Positions 1 to 10,304 of a stretch of 64,000 bases of DNA are shown here, piece by piece. A program made the position numbers and the translations under genes. The notes below the pieces were generated by a model, which saw nothing but the letters and a program-made list of their open reading frames with translations, ran no database searches and had not been told where the DNA came from. Origin of the DNA: Lantana camara (Eukaryota; Streptophyta; Magnoliopsida; Lamiales; Verbenaceae). The stretch spans positions 127,211,501 to 127,275,500 of the forward strand of contig CM074857.1 of the NCBI GenBank assembly GCA_037501455.1, read 5' to 3'. The stretch's first letter is position 1. The number at the start of each line of letters is the position of its first letter.

Positions 1-944
1 GAAAACCGATCCAAAACTTCCTTTTCCAACTAGATTAGTTTCACTAAAGGAATTCGTTCCCCGTTCATGCTCTGCATATGAAATCCTTCTCCAAGAAAAA
101 CGATCTAGTGATGGAACAATAGTAGGGACTGGTATCTTTCTTCGTTGATGTCTCCTTATGAGCATAATTATGATTATCACAAGAATGATAGCTGAACTGA
201 TGGGGAACATAATTATGTTCATTAACAGAACAACACGTTTCGGTCCTGCACTTTTTTGATTTCCAATACAAGGAGGAACTTGAAATTTTGGCGCACCACA
301 AAGAGCAATGTTTTGATCGAATGATTGAGGAGTGAAGTTAACAAAAGGCCCCTTAGTTGGAATTTCTCCTTCCAATCTACTGATAGACACATTAATATAT
401 TGAAGAAAACGGAGATCTTCTAAGGACTTTGGGATCCCTCCAGAAAGATTATTATTAGATAAATCTAACCGTGTCAAACCTTTGACATTTCCCAAGGATG
501 GAGGGATTGACGCTTCCAACTTGTTATTCGCCAAAGATAAAACTTCTAATGATTGACAACCATCAATTGAAGTTGGAATATCACCTGAGAGCTGATTAGA
601 GGACAAATTTAAATGATTGATTACTCTCAATTTTCCAATTTCAGATGACAAGTGACCACTCAATTTGTTCATGGACAAATCTAGATAGATAAGGTCTCTG
701 AGATTCCAGAAACTTGAAGGTATGGTGGAATTGAGCTTGTTTGAGTATAAATAGACATTTCTCAGGGACTTAAGCTCACCCAAGCAATCAGGTATGGGAC
801 CTGTGAGCATATTACTATGAAATTACAAGTCCCCCAAACTACTCATTTGACAAATATCAGGAGTTATAGATCCCGTCAGCTGATTTCCGCTAAGAGATAT
901 TATTTGGGGATGTTTTAATTTCCCAAGTGTTGTTGGGATGGTCC
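1..944 (-). pseudogene. LRR receptor-like kinase, copy A, partial (left edge)
   Basis: This is a close paralogue of the main exon of the receptor kinase at 32.5-40.3 kb. Read on the minus strand it holds the last LRRs, the juxtamembrane cysteine region, one transmembrane helix and the start of the kinase domain (GKGSFGS-type glycine loop at the window edge). The splice acceptor CAG lies just outside 944, as in the paralogue. A TAC tyrosine codon of the paralogue is TAA here (823-825), so the LRR part is cut off by a nonsense codon. From there to the left edge the frame stays open. The rest of the kinase is outside the window. A start downstream of the stop would lack a signal peptide, so a pseudogene is the likeliest reading. 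Confidence 0.8.
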
Positions 945-1611
945 CTGTGAGAATTACAAGTTAAACATACTTGTTAAATTTTAAGTATTCTTACAATTTT
1001 TATGTCGGAATTAAAAAAAGAATAAAGTTCGAACGAGACAAAGAATGAAAACAAACCTGGTGCATGAAGTTAAATTTTCTTTAATGTTGATTTATAATTA
1101 ATTCCCAAAAAATTGTTTTACAATAAGCAAAAATTATGTTGATTTTTCAAAAGGAAAGATATCATACCGGTGAAGGAAAAAAAAAATAGAAAACAAAGAA
1201 AATTAATAATAAACATCCAACCGTAATCTTGTTGTAAATATGGATTTAAGACCCGATAACAGTTATGGACAAAACATGAACATTCAAGAATGACATTTTT
1301 AATTTCAAAAATAAATTATGATATATAAGTTAAACATACCTGTTAAATTGTTATTATTAAGGTATAAAAATCTCAAAGAAGCGAGGTTTTCAACATGCTC
1401 TGGTATACAAGTTAAACAAACCTATTAAATTTTGAGTGTTCTTACAATTTTTATGTCGGAATTAAAAAAAAGAAGAAAGTTCGAACGAGACAAAGAAGGA
1501 AAACAAACCGGCTGGTGCATGAAGTTAAATTTTCTTTAATTTTAATTTATAATTAATTCCCAATAAGTTGTTTTACCATAAGCAAAAATAAGTTTAGTTG
1601 ATATTTTATAT
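945..1611 (-). other. LRR-RLK intron sequence with exon relics
   Basis: This is degenerate intron sequence shared with 34.5-38.2 kb. It contains a relic LRR exon at about 1340-1406 (reads IPEHVENLASLRFLYL followed by NNNLTG and a GT donor) and only the last few bases of another LRR exon near 1168-1175. The short motifs AAACATAC and GTTAAATTTT recur several times, which suggests deletions between repeats. Nothing else recognisable. Confidence 0.6.
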
Positions 1612-2135
1612 CACTACAAAAAAAACAGGATTAGTGATCGATTTTCAGTGACTGCTTTATCGATCACCGATCAATGACTGATATTACATATATATAATAA
1701 TCAGTGACCGATTAGTGACCACATAAATTTCAGTAACAAATCAGTCATTGAATTCATGATCCAAATTTTGTCGGTCACTAAATTTGTGACCCAAAATTTA
1801 TCAGTCACTAATCGATCATAGATTTTGTGACCGATTATTATCTGTTACAGATTGGTCACAAATTATTCGACTAAGGTATGCCGCGGTCACTAATTTTGTG
1901 ACCTATATTTTACCGATCACTGATCAGTCACTAATTTTGTGATCCAAACCCTAATCGATCACTGATTTTGTGAGCTAAATCCTAATCGATTACTGATCGG
2001 TCATTGATACTGTGACCTATTATTATCGGTCATAGATCAGTTACAAATTGTTTAATTTTGATATATTGCAGTCACTGGTTTTGTGATTGAAAATTACATC
2101 GGTCAGTAATCAGTTACTAATCATATTTTCAGGAA
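1612..2135. repeat. Left subterminal repeats of the CACTA element
   Basis: The stretch is packed with direct and inverted copies of a short motif of the form AGTGACCGAT / ATCGGTCAC with variants. In CACTA elements such arrays are the transposase binding sites. The matching array in inverted orientation is at 9720-10124. Confidence 0.8.
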
Positions 2136-3411
2136 TTTTAAGTATTTTCAAAAAAAAGTACATAAAAATATAAATAAATCAATTTTGAATTTATCATTGC
2201 TTTTATTTTTTAATATTAGAGAAATTCTTTTAAAAATATCTAAAATACAAATGATGTATACATCAAACTACTTAATGAAATTATATTTGTTATTTGAACA
2301 AAGTATAAATTTGATCATTAACTATTTAATCAAATCTATTTCAAAGACTTTTTGTTCTTTGAGCAAAGCTAAATTTGATCATCAAATATTTAAATATGTT
2401 TTGAAATATTCATGGAATCAAAATAATCCACTTGATAATTGACTCGAAATTCATACTTTAGAAACATGTTAGAATCGATTCGTGAATCAGATAAGTTTCA
2501 ACTTTATTAAATTAAATTTAAAACTCTACTTAACTTTGTTGGATTAATTATAAAGATATGCTTCGAAGTATTCATTGAATCAAAATGATCCACTTGAAAA
2601 TTGATTGGAAATTCATACTTTGGAAGAATGTTAGGATTGATTCATGAATCAAATCAAGTTTTAAAATTTTATTAAATTTAATTTGAAACTCGACTTAGCT
2701 TTCTTGGATTAATTAAAAAAAATATGCTTTGAAGTATTTATTGAATTAAAATATAATGTTTCTCTTGAAAATTGATTTGAAATTCATACTTTGAAAGAAT
2801 GTTAGAATCGGTTCTCAAGTTTATTAAATTATATTTAAAAGTCGATTAAAACTTATTGGATTAATTAATAATAAGCAATTTAAATTCAAATTATTTGAGC
2901 TCGATTCGATTATAGCTCGTTTGAGTTCATTTTATATAATGACTGATCGAAACTTAAATAAATATTAAAAAACTTAATAAGAAAATTGAATCTTACTCTA
3001 TTATTAAGCGCGAGACTCAAGTGTGGTCTCTTGGATTGGTCTCTAATTTCTTTTTTTATTTAATTAATTAATTATTTTTTCATCTCATACGAACGTGTTT
3101 CAACTCCACTGTTCTCTCAACTTACTTTTATTCTCTTCTTTTATATTCTTTTATTTTTTTTTTCAAATATTTTTTAATTTATATTTTAACTATTTTTAAG
3201 AGACTAACCGCTTTGGTGTATTATATATTTTTATTTTTTCTCATATTTTCTAATTTCTATTTTGTATTGGTTTTTAAACTTTAGCCATATTAAAAACAAA
3301 TATTTATTATAATATATATTTAAATAATTATAAATTTTGTTATTTGCACACGCATAGAGTGTGCCAAAATTGCTAATAACAATTAAACAACAGCGTGTTA
3401 ACTAATTTTTT

Positions 3412-3453
<42 letters not shown>

Positions 3454-4003
3454 GTTAAAAAAAATAAATGAAAACGAAATTACCCCACCTAATCCGGTTT
3501 ACACTCCTGAGAATAAACTAATTTTCTTATCAAATTAATTAAATTTATAAAATTTAATACTTTTATTTATATATGTTATTTTTAAACTAGGATTTATTTT
3601 TCCATATGTTAATTTTAAAGTAAATATTATTAATTATTCAATAAGTATACTTTAAATTATAATATTTATTTCTTATAAATTAAGAAATGCTTCAAACTTA
3701 GAAAGCAAATATAATTTAAAGCATAGTGCCGATTTAATGCCAATTTACTCCATAATCTAACAGTGTTTAAGTTGTTATTATGTCTCACCTCTTATTACGT
3801 CCACAATTAACAGTATTAAAAAAAAAATTTCTCATCTAAAAGTCCCGCTTTTGTTGTTTTGGTGAAAATAATTTCCCGCTTTTTCTTAATTTTTTTTAAA
3901 CTCAAGTCTTTCTTTCTTTCATCCCCCAATTTGTAACCAAAATTCTTCCTTCACACGCGCTGCCCCTTCTCTCTTTCTCTCTCACATTGCCCGCCAGCCG
4001 CCC
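2136..4003. other. AT-rich CACTA interior, no gene seen
   Basis: This is strongly AT-rich sequence with diverged internal duplications, such as a repeated stretch around 'ATTGGAAATTCATACTTTGGAA' seen about three times between 2.4 and 2.8 kb. A (TA)n microsatellite lies at about 3415-3449. The last 100 bases (3.9-4.0 kb) become GC-richer and read like the 5' UTR of a host gene interrupted by the LTR element that follows. No convincing ORF. Confidence 0.6.
3415..3449. repeat. (TA)n microsatellite
   Basis: About 17 uninterrupted TA dinucleotides. Confidence 0.95.
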
Positions 4004-4376
4004 TGTTATGGTTCAGAAACAGAGTATTGGCAATTTGGGAAAACATTTCCATAAATCCGAAAATCAACCACGTAAATATTAGGTAAAGAACAAATTGTAT
4101 AAAAAAAGAGTAATAAAAAGGAGAATCAAAGAAGAAGATGAATAGCAGAGTGAACAAAGAAGAAGACGAATAAACAGAGAGTTCTATTTCATTTCTGGCT
4201 GCCTCTCCCCAAACAACCCAGAATCCCATATAACCTAATTACAACGTGAAGAAACGTTACAAGAATATTGACACTTTTCTATAGATTTAACGTTTTTACT
4301 CTTCTTTCCAACTATACCCTTTCCTTGCCAATCTAAATGTCTAGTTTGCCCTTGAGAAATTGGCATGATCATGACA
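4004..4376 (-). repeat. 3' LTR of the gene-carrying retroelement
   Basis: A 373-bp direct repeat that appears identical to 6702-7074. Reading frames running through it also occur in the other LTR and are not genes. Confidence 0.9.
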
Positions 4377-4390
4377 AATCTCCCCCCTTA
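4377..4390 (-). other. Polypurine tract
   Basis: On the minus strand this reads TAAGGGGGGAGATT directly before the 3' LTR start TGTCATG, the expected place for the plus-strand primer of reverse transcription. Confidence 0.8.
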
Positions 4391-4440
4391 ACAAATCCTT
4401 GTCCTCAAGGATCCTAACCGGCAACGCCACCACATCTTCG

Positions 4441-6288
4441 TTACTCCTCAATTCTACATTCTTCACTCTCCATCCCAGGCGCCTGTGCAAGTGTTTCTGT
4501 CTGCTCAGATGAAATGTAAAATGCAAATCCATTTACAGCAAAACAGAACAAGACGAGAACAAGAACAGCATTTCCGAAGTAGTTATACAACATCAGGTAG
4601 CTCATTTGTTGATACTTCCAGTATCCCATAACCGGCAAGGTCAGGCTGTGCTGACCAGGACTGCTTCTCTTGTAATTAACCTGAAGATGAGTTGACATAT
4701 GTCTCGCCACCATCAAGTCCTCTAACCCTGAAACATTAAAGTTCAGTGCAACCTTTTCCTTTTCAATTTTAAGCTTCATATTTCTCGATTCTAAGGTTTC
4801 TTGCTCATCTAAGTGCTCAAATGATGACATGTTCGTCTCGGGTACTGTATCCATCTCAGAGTTTGTTTGTTCCTGATCTCCTGAAGGCAAATTTATACAT
4901 CCACTATTTCTCCAATTGAAACTCATACATAAATAATTCAATGCATAGGTAACAGAGGAATTTTTCATACTTTGAACAGCTTGAGATGCAGTGGCCATTG
5001 TATGAGGAATCAAGAGAAAAACCACCAAACCCAGAAACAAAGTCGCAAAAAGAAATGCAGCAAACGCTTTCTTCACCCACATCCAGAACACTGACCTTTT
5101 GCAGGAATTAAGCACACGTATTGGTGTACTTGGAGACTGGTATGCTATCTGAAGCAGTGAAGATTCTCCAGGTTGAAGAGAAAATCCGGTACAATTATGT
5201 GAAGCAAACCCATTCATCAACAGCTTGATCCCAGAAGGTGGCAGAATGCTGTTGCCGAAGAAATTCTGCCTTCCCTTTACATAATCAACCTCATTGATTT
5301 GCTCTGTATACCTAACAGAAGAATCTAATTCACATTCTGAGCAAACACTTATCACATCAATGCAAGAGATTTCCATCCGACCACTTCCTGTGTTATTACT
5401 CAATATGAGCATTTTGCACTCCATATTTACTTCATCAGTTTCTAAATCAGCACAACTCCTCCAGATAAAGGGCTTCAACAAAATAGATCTTGATAAAGTG
5501 GATATCCAAGCAGTTAGCTCCTCCAAATAACGGGCTTCAATGAAAGGATTAAAAAAGGACAAATTCCTTCTCCACCTTCCTCTGAACAAATCCCACCTCT
5601 GCAAGAATTCAGTATGCTGGGTCTGTCTCAAAAGTTTTCTTTCACCACCGTGTGCAGAAATCGACTTAAGAACATCAATTCTACTTGTAATGCTGTAATT
5701 CAAAGATGTTAAAAGAACGTTTCTCCTAGCAGCATCTTTCAGAACAAACGACAATGAAGAAATCTCAGAAAACGAGTCAAACAGTGTATTTCCAACACTA
5801 TATCTCAACTCCAGCACTCCTTTTAGCAGCTCATCCCCAATCCTAGTGGTGCCCCATAATTCATAACTTCTCTCACTATTATCAACAACTTTGCTAAGCG
5901 ACACTACATGTGGACTATGTTGCACAAATCTCAGCAAATCAAACAACCATCCGCCGGGATCAATCATAAACTCAGTAAATGAATGAGTACCTCTTGCAAT
6001 ATGGTTGTTTCCATCCTTTAAACCCTCTATCAACAACTCAACACCAAACTCTAGTAGTATACTCTTTCCATGTTCATCCATTAGTAACTCATCAAACATT
6101 TTATAAAAAATGTCTGTAGCCCTTAATTCTTTCCCTTCGAGCACATACAAATTATTTAAAGTCATTTTTTTGGTTTCTACTCCCAACAATTTCTTATTTT
6201 CTCTCTCGGGCATTTTATCGAACACCTTAGTGCCGATATCTTCTGCCTCTTTCTTAATCAAGAGTTTATCATCTTTTGAGCCACCCAT
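4441..6288 (-). CDS. Captured host ORF, TMEM131-like C-terminal region (tentative)
   Basis: An uninterrupted 615-codon ORF with no retroviral motif occupies the place of pol inside a young LTR element. The first about 35 residues (MGGSKDDKLLIKK..) belong to the retroelement leader, where a near copy exists upstream. The rest looks cellular. A region at about 380-440 has a GFSLQPGESSLLQIAY strand motif, then SCKRSVFWMWVKK followed by one strongly hydrophobic helix (FLFATLFLGLVVFLLI), and a second hydrophobic helix near the C-terminus. The beta-sandwich-like motif, the SCK..FWM motif and the helix recall the C-terminal part of plant TMEM131-like proteins. This is from memory and only moderately sure. 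The lack of introns suggests capture through a spliced mRNA. It is in frame with the leader ORF upstream, separated by one TAA (6295-6297). Confidence 0.6.
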   Translation of the reverse strand: MGGSKDDKLLIKKEAEDIGTKVFDKMPERENKKLLGVETKKMTLNNLYVLEGKELRATDIFYKMFDELLMDEHGKSILLEFGVELLIEGLKDGNNHIARGTHSFTEFMIDPGGWLFDLLRFVQHSPHVVSLSKVVDNSERSYELWGTTRIGDELLKGVLELRYSVGNTLFDSFSEISSLSFVLKDAARRNVLLTSLNYSITSRIDVLKSISAHGGERKLLRQTQHTEFLQRWDLFRGRWRRNLSFFNPFIEARYLEELTAWISTLSRSILLKPFIWRSCADLETDEVNMECKMLILSNNTGSGRMEISCIDVISVCSECELDSSVRYTEQINEVDYVKGRQNFFGNSILPPSGIKLLMNGFASHNCTGFSLQPGESSLLQIAYQSPSTPIRVLNSCKRSVFWMWVKKAFAAFLFATLFLGLVVFLLIPHTMATASQAVQSMKNSSVTYALNYLCMSFNWRNSGCINLPSGDQEQTNSEMDTVPETNMSSFEHLDEQETLESRNMKLKIEKEKVALNFNVSGLEDLMVARHMSTHLQVNYKRSSPGQHSLTLPVMGYWKYQQMSYLMLYNYFGNAVLVLVLFCFAVNGFAFYISSEQTETLAQAPGMESEECRIEE

Positions 6289-6546
6289 GCAATTTTACAC
6301 AACTGTTGAAATCTCCACGGAATCAAACCTTTCAGGCACGGTATTCTCCCCTCTGAGCAACCTCCTAATTTCCTCCATCTTAGTGTCGATATCTTCTGCA
6401 GTTTTCTTAATCAAGAGTTTATCATCTTTTGAGCCACCCATGCAATTTGACACAACCGCTGGAATCTCCACTGAATCAAACCTCTCAGGCATGATATTCT
6501 CCCCTCCAAGCAACCTCCTAATTTCCTCCATCTTGGAGTTCATGGA
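6241..6546 (-). repeat. 153-bp tandem duplication in the leader ORF
   Basis: Two units, 6241-6393 and 6394-6546, each encode a 51-residue block containing MGGSKDDKLLIKK, MEEIRRLL and PERFDSVEI. The length is a multiple of three, so the frame is kept. The units differ at several positions. One of the changes creates the TAA stop at 6295-6297. Confidence 0.85.
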
Positions 6547-6927
6547 TCTCTCCATTTTCTGAGAGAATTCCTCCAGCTGCTTCTTGAATTCCTCTTGCCC
6601 ATCCTTCAACTGAATCACAACTACCTCCAAGTCCTCAAGGCGTTGTGCTTGAGTCTTTGTCTCTTTCCCCAGATTTAGCTCGCAACCTGCTCTGATACCA
6701 ATGTTATGGTTCAGAAACAGAGTATTGGCAATTTGGGAAAACATTTCCATAAATCCGAAAATCAACCACGTAAATATTAGGTAAAGAACAAATTGTATAA
6801 AAAAAGAGTAATAAAAAGGAGAATCAAAGAAGAAGATGAATAGCAGAGTGAACAAAGAAGAAGACGAATAAACAGAGAGTTCTATTTCATTTCTGGCTGC
6901 CTCTCCCCAAACAACCCAGAATCCCAT
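6295..6927 (-). CDS. Gag-like coiled-coil leader ORF
   Basis: The frame is open for 210 codons. Its first 75 codons lie inside the 5' LTR and are unlikely to be translated. The internal part (about 6295-6701) runs from the primer binding site into a charged coiled coil (RLEDLEVVVIQLKDGQEEF, then two MEEIRRLL blocks). Such coiled coils directly after the primer site are common at the N-terminus of plant gypsy Gag, but the capsid and zinc-knuckle parts are missing. It ends at TAA 6295-6297 and continues in the same frame into the 615-codon ORF after two codons. An internal Met such as the one in MERSMNSKMEEI could be the true start. Confidence 0.5.
   Translation of the reverse strand: MGFWVVWGEAARNEIELSVYSSSSLFTLLFIFFFDSPFYYSFFIQFVLYLIFTWLIFGFMEMFSQIANTLFLNHNIGIRAGCELNLGKETKTQAQRLEDLEVVVIQLKDGQEEFKKQLEEFSQKMERSMNSKMEEIRRLLGGENIMPERFDSVEIPAVVSNCMGGSKDDKLLIKKTAEDIDTKMEEIRRLLRGENTVPERFDSVEISTVV
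6684..6700 (-). other. Primer binding site (tRNA-iMet)
   Basis: The minus strand reads TGGTATCAGAGCAGGTT one base from the 5' LTR end, complementary to the 3' end of initiator methionine tRNA. Confidence 0.9.
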
Positions 6928-7074
6928 ATAACCTAATTACAACGTGAAGAAACGTTACAAGAATATTGACACTTTTCTATAGATTTAACGTTTTTACTCT
7001 TCTTTCCAACTATACCCTTTCCTTGCCAATCTAAATGTCTAGTTTGCCCTTGAGAAATTGGCATGATCATGACA
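6702..7074 (-). repeat. 5' LTR of the gene-carrying retroelement
   Basis: A 373-bp LTR, same sequence as 4004-4376 by eye. It is followed on the plus strand by the target duplication CGCCC. Confidence 0.9.
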
Positions 7075-9719
7075 CGCCCGTGGCCACAAGCGAATCAATT
7101 CCTCATCGCCGCCGATGGATCCACCTTCTCCTTCAGCCCTCAGTTGCTGCTTTGTCTCGCTTTACTGATATTTTTCGCTGGTATTTCTCGCTTCTCGCTT
7201 TCGTCTCTCTTTGCTGGTGCAATTTGTTTTTAGAGTGAGATTAATATGGTTTTCAGAAATTTTTCAAAGTTTAACTTAGTGATGACTGATGATTGTTATA
7301 TCATGAATAAATTATGTGGAAATATAAGTGAGAATGAGAAGAGTTGTCCAAAGTGTGGAAAACGATGAACTGTATTATAGAAATAGACATTAGTGATGAA
7401 TGATGATTATTGTCAAATTTTAAATTAAGCACGACCTAATTGGCTGATTCCTAACTAGAAGAGTGAAACGAGGAGGCTAATTTTACATTTCTTCTTGTAT
7501 AGGTTTAGATTAACCAGGTTCTTTTAAGCCCAATTTAGGTTGGGTTTTTCATAAAAAATGAGGAAGCTTGTATAATAGTTGAGTTTTGTTCTTTTTTTTT
7601 CTTTGTTCTAAACACGGTTTTCTGAAGGTATATATCAGAAGCTATTTTGCTTATATGAGATACTGTGAATCTTGTTTCAAATAGTTCTCTTGTCTTCTTC
7701 ATATGTGCTTAACTGTTCCAACTTTGCTTATATCGTTTTCTATTAGATAAAGATGCAGATTATTTATTTGAAGTGCTACCTCAACTGCAATCTGTTTGGG
7801 GGAGAATTTTTTGTGAAATAATATTCTTTTGCTATTTCCTTTTCGTACTTGTTCATTTGGTTTTCTGCAAATGTTTATATGTCTTGCAAACTTGTGTGGG
7901 AGATTAAGAGAATGCTTGATAAATTAATCCAGGAAATAGAGAGAAAAGAGGCAAGGTTTACAAACACAAAGAGGCAGAGCAAATGGTATTTAATGTTTTG
8001 ATCTGTTATTGTATATTTGGGATCTTTATTTCTTAATCCTTTAAGAGAGTATTTTTTCCAATACTTCCTGTTGGATATTGATGAAAATCCTTGCCCATCT
8101 GCAACATACTTTAGGTTTGAGGAAACAAAAAGGTGATTTAGCTGCAGCTAATCATATTTAATTTTTTATAGCATGCTGTTTGAAATTCTCTCAAGTGGAA
8201 CATACTTGTTCCATCAACAAACTTGATAGCAGTAAAATGTACATTATTAATTGATATGTCTTTGATGGTGACTTAGATTGCAGAATAGTTTTAATGTCTA
8301 TCTCTGTGATGTTTCATGTTCTTGATTTTTCTACTGTTGAGCCTTCTTTGTAATGGGATTCTTTTCTGATGACAAAATTTTAGTGGGAGTTTGTCAATTA
8401 TAGTTATTAGAAGTATAGGGTATATGAAAGGTGGTAAGGATGAATTAATGAAGCAATGGATTCTCTATTTGCTAGATTGTATGTTCATGAATTAGGTAAG
8501 GTTTTATATGATAGTTTTTTTTATCATAACATAGCAAAGGAATCGATTCAAACAATGGATTCTCTTTACTCTGCTTTATTACTCAATAGCTATTGCAACT
8601 TTTTGTCTGAACTGGAAGGAATGGCTTATGAATTGATTGTAGAAAGAGCAAAAATGGTAATTGGGCAGACACTCGTTGAACCCTTTGTGGACAAGCTTGG
8701 TTGAGACACACAGAAGCTATTCCTGAGTTTCAGTTTTTTTTTTTTTTCAGAAAAATTTCATTTTGATTTGTTATTTTGGATTTGGAATCTTTATTTTTTA
8801 ATGCTTCCTAATGAAATTGTTTTAATTGAGGACCTGATCTTAGCAAGCTGAAACATGTTTGAATTAATGATTTGTGTTTTTTGAGATGTGCTGGTTAGGA
8901 TCTGATTAGTACCTGTCCAACCAAGAATGTAGGAAGCATTTCATGAAAAATGTAACAATCAAAGGCTGAAGTTATGCTGTCTTGGATGGTTTATAGTAAG
9001 GGTTATCGAATGTAGAAAATGTAGGTTATAAAAAGTGGTTTCTAATCCCAAATTACTTGGTTTTCCCTCCCTTATTGATGTTTTCATACTCTGTCAAAAT
9101 ACAAATTATATGAGACATATTGGTTAGTTGTGTGTGTAATTTTTGATGTATTTGTTGCTAACTTATGGGAGTTGTCAAAGTGATAGTAAAAGATCTAATC
9201 AGAAATTCAGAACTCAACGATCAGATTGAGAAATTCTACAAGCTGAAATCTCCACTTCAAGTAATTTATTATTTCCTCTTTAATTGTTTGTTAATAGATT
9301 AGCCTTCTGATTCAAAGTCTTATTCCGGGAAATTTTTATATTGTTGAAGAACGAATGAAAGTTGGTGATCTCTGGACAAAGGATACGAACAAGTGATCCA
9401 CAAGTTCAAGCAAAATTCAATGAAGCTAGTCGATGATTTTGAGAAAAGATTAAAGATGTTCAATATTAGAAAAAGGAAATCCAAATGAAAATTTTACACT
9501 TGTTTGATGCAATTTTATACTCTAAATTTGATGGTTTATAATGATAATGATGGAATTTTTTGTATTAAATTTCATATTATTATTTTTGTTCATTTGGATT
9601 GGACTTTTTATTGAAGCATGAGAATAATATAAAAATTTTGAAATGAAAAAAATAAATTTTAATATAATAAAATCAATAATTAGTTAAATTTGAGCTCCAT
9701 CAATTCTAAAAACTTGAAA
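7075..9719 (+). other. Captured host gene-like sequence in the CACTA element, unidentified
   Basis: Directly after the LTR element's target duplication comes an apparent 5' UTR and start (ATGGATCCACCTTC at about 7114), but this frame ends after 17 codons. The base composition then alternates between T-rich intron-like and coding-like stretches with plausible GT/AG borders. Examples are about 7932-7984 (EIERKEARFTNTKRQSKW) and about 9185-9260 (KDLIRNSELNDQIEKFYKL). I cannot assign a protein family. The likeliest reading is a degenerate, spliced host gene fragment carried by the CACTA element and interrupted in its 5' UTR by the retroelement. Confidence 0.4.
8456..8704 (+). CDS. Small hypothetical ORF, 82 codons
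   Basis: This open frame lies in the captured segment of the CACTA element and encodes a leucine-rich, mildly hydrophobic peptide without a recognised motif. The string ATGGATTCTCT occurs twice, at the start and about 98 bases later, so the first part may be a duplication or the frame may really be two exons (a GT donor-like GGTAAGG follows the first block). A function cannot be given. It could be an exon of the unidentified gene in this segment. Confidence 0.25.
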   Translation: MDSLFARLYVHELGKVLYDSFFYHNIAKESIQTMDSLYSALLLNSYCNFLSELEGMAYELIVERAKMVIGQTLVEPFVDKLG

Positions 9720-10124
9720 AATTTCAGTGACCGATTGTATGCGGTCACTGAATTAGTGACTGCTTTGTGACTGACGAAGAAAAATAATTCAGTTAATGAT
9801 TGCTTTTTTTAATTTAGTGACCAATGTATACTAATTTAGTGGCTGATAAAAATCGATCACCGAATAAATTAGTTATGAGGGTTTTACCAACCGCACATGA
9901 TCGGTCATTGATTATGATGCACAAATACGGACATGATACGGTTACGGCGACATGGATTTTTTCTTGAATTTTCCACGTGAATAGTGTCCGACATGACAAG
10001 ATACGACAAAATGATATTTTTAGAAGTGTTCAGGCATCATAGGTCACTGATGTCATTTAATGACCGATTTTTACTAAATTAGTGACCGATCGAGCGGTCA
10101 CTAATCCTATTTTTGTCGGTAGTG
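9720..10124. repeat. Right subterminal repeats of the CACTA element
   Basis: This holds repeated AGTGACCGAT / CGGTCACT motifs in both orientations, matching the left array and ending in the inverted terminus GGTAGTG. Confidence 0.75.
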
Positions 10125-10304
10125 TATATTTCAATTACTTAAATATTTTCCTATTATACATATAACAAATTAATTTAATTGCTCTCTCCATTGTGCAAAA
10201 ATGGAGAGATTTCTTTTCTTCAAACCGATTGAAAAATAATAGTTCATTAATTAGTACAAAGGAAAAAAAATCCATAATTTTCTAATGACACCTCATATTA
10301 ACCA

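Larger units (their letters stand above)
4004..7074 (-). mobile_element. Non-autonomous LTR retroelement carrying a host-derived ORF
   Basis: Two 373-bp LTRs (4004-4376 and 6702-7074), which appear identical by eye, begin TGTTATGG and end ATGACA on the plus strand. They are flanked by the 5-bp duplication CGCCC (3999-4003 and 7075-7079). Next to the right LTR the minus strand reads TGGTATCAGAGCAGGTT, an initiator-Met tRNA primer binding site. Next to the left LTR it reads a purine tract. The element is therefore transcribed on the minus strand and is complete and young. Its 2.3-kb interior has no protease, reverse transcriptase or integrase. It has a gag-like coiled-coil leader and a 615-codon ORF resembling a cellular membrane protein. 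Mobility would need enzymes in trans. Confidence 0.9.
1612..10124. mobile_element. Large non-autonomous CACTA (En/Spm-type) element
   Basis: The element starts CACTACAAAA and ends ...GGTAGTG. The two ends form an imperfect terminal inverted repeat that includes AGGATTAGTGA. It is flanked by the 3-bp target duplication TAT (1609-1611 and 10125-10127). The paralogous block near 45.26-45.30 kb reads straight across the site without the insertion and with a single TAT, which is direct empty-site evidence. Both ends carry dense subterminal repeats, a CACTA hallmark. No transposase ORF is visible. The interior holds AT-rich DNA, spliced-gene-like sequence of unknown identity and a nested LTR element at 4004-7074. 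It would depend on a transposase supplied elsewhere. Confidence 0.85.

Noticed and set aside
65..301. 78-codon minus frame, also at 33623-33859
   Set aside because: It is an out-of-frame reading of the receptor's membrane-helix exon. The real frame gives the LRR, transmembrane and kinase protein.
2185..2442. 85-codon plus frame in the AT-rich CACTA arm
   Set aside because: Low-complexity Leu/Ile/Asn/Lys composition expected by chance from AT-rich DNA. No motif.
3951..4229. 92-codon minus frame with hydrophobic residues
   Set aside because: It lies almost entirely within an LTR and is repeated in the other LTR at 6702-6927.
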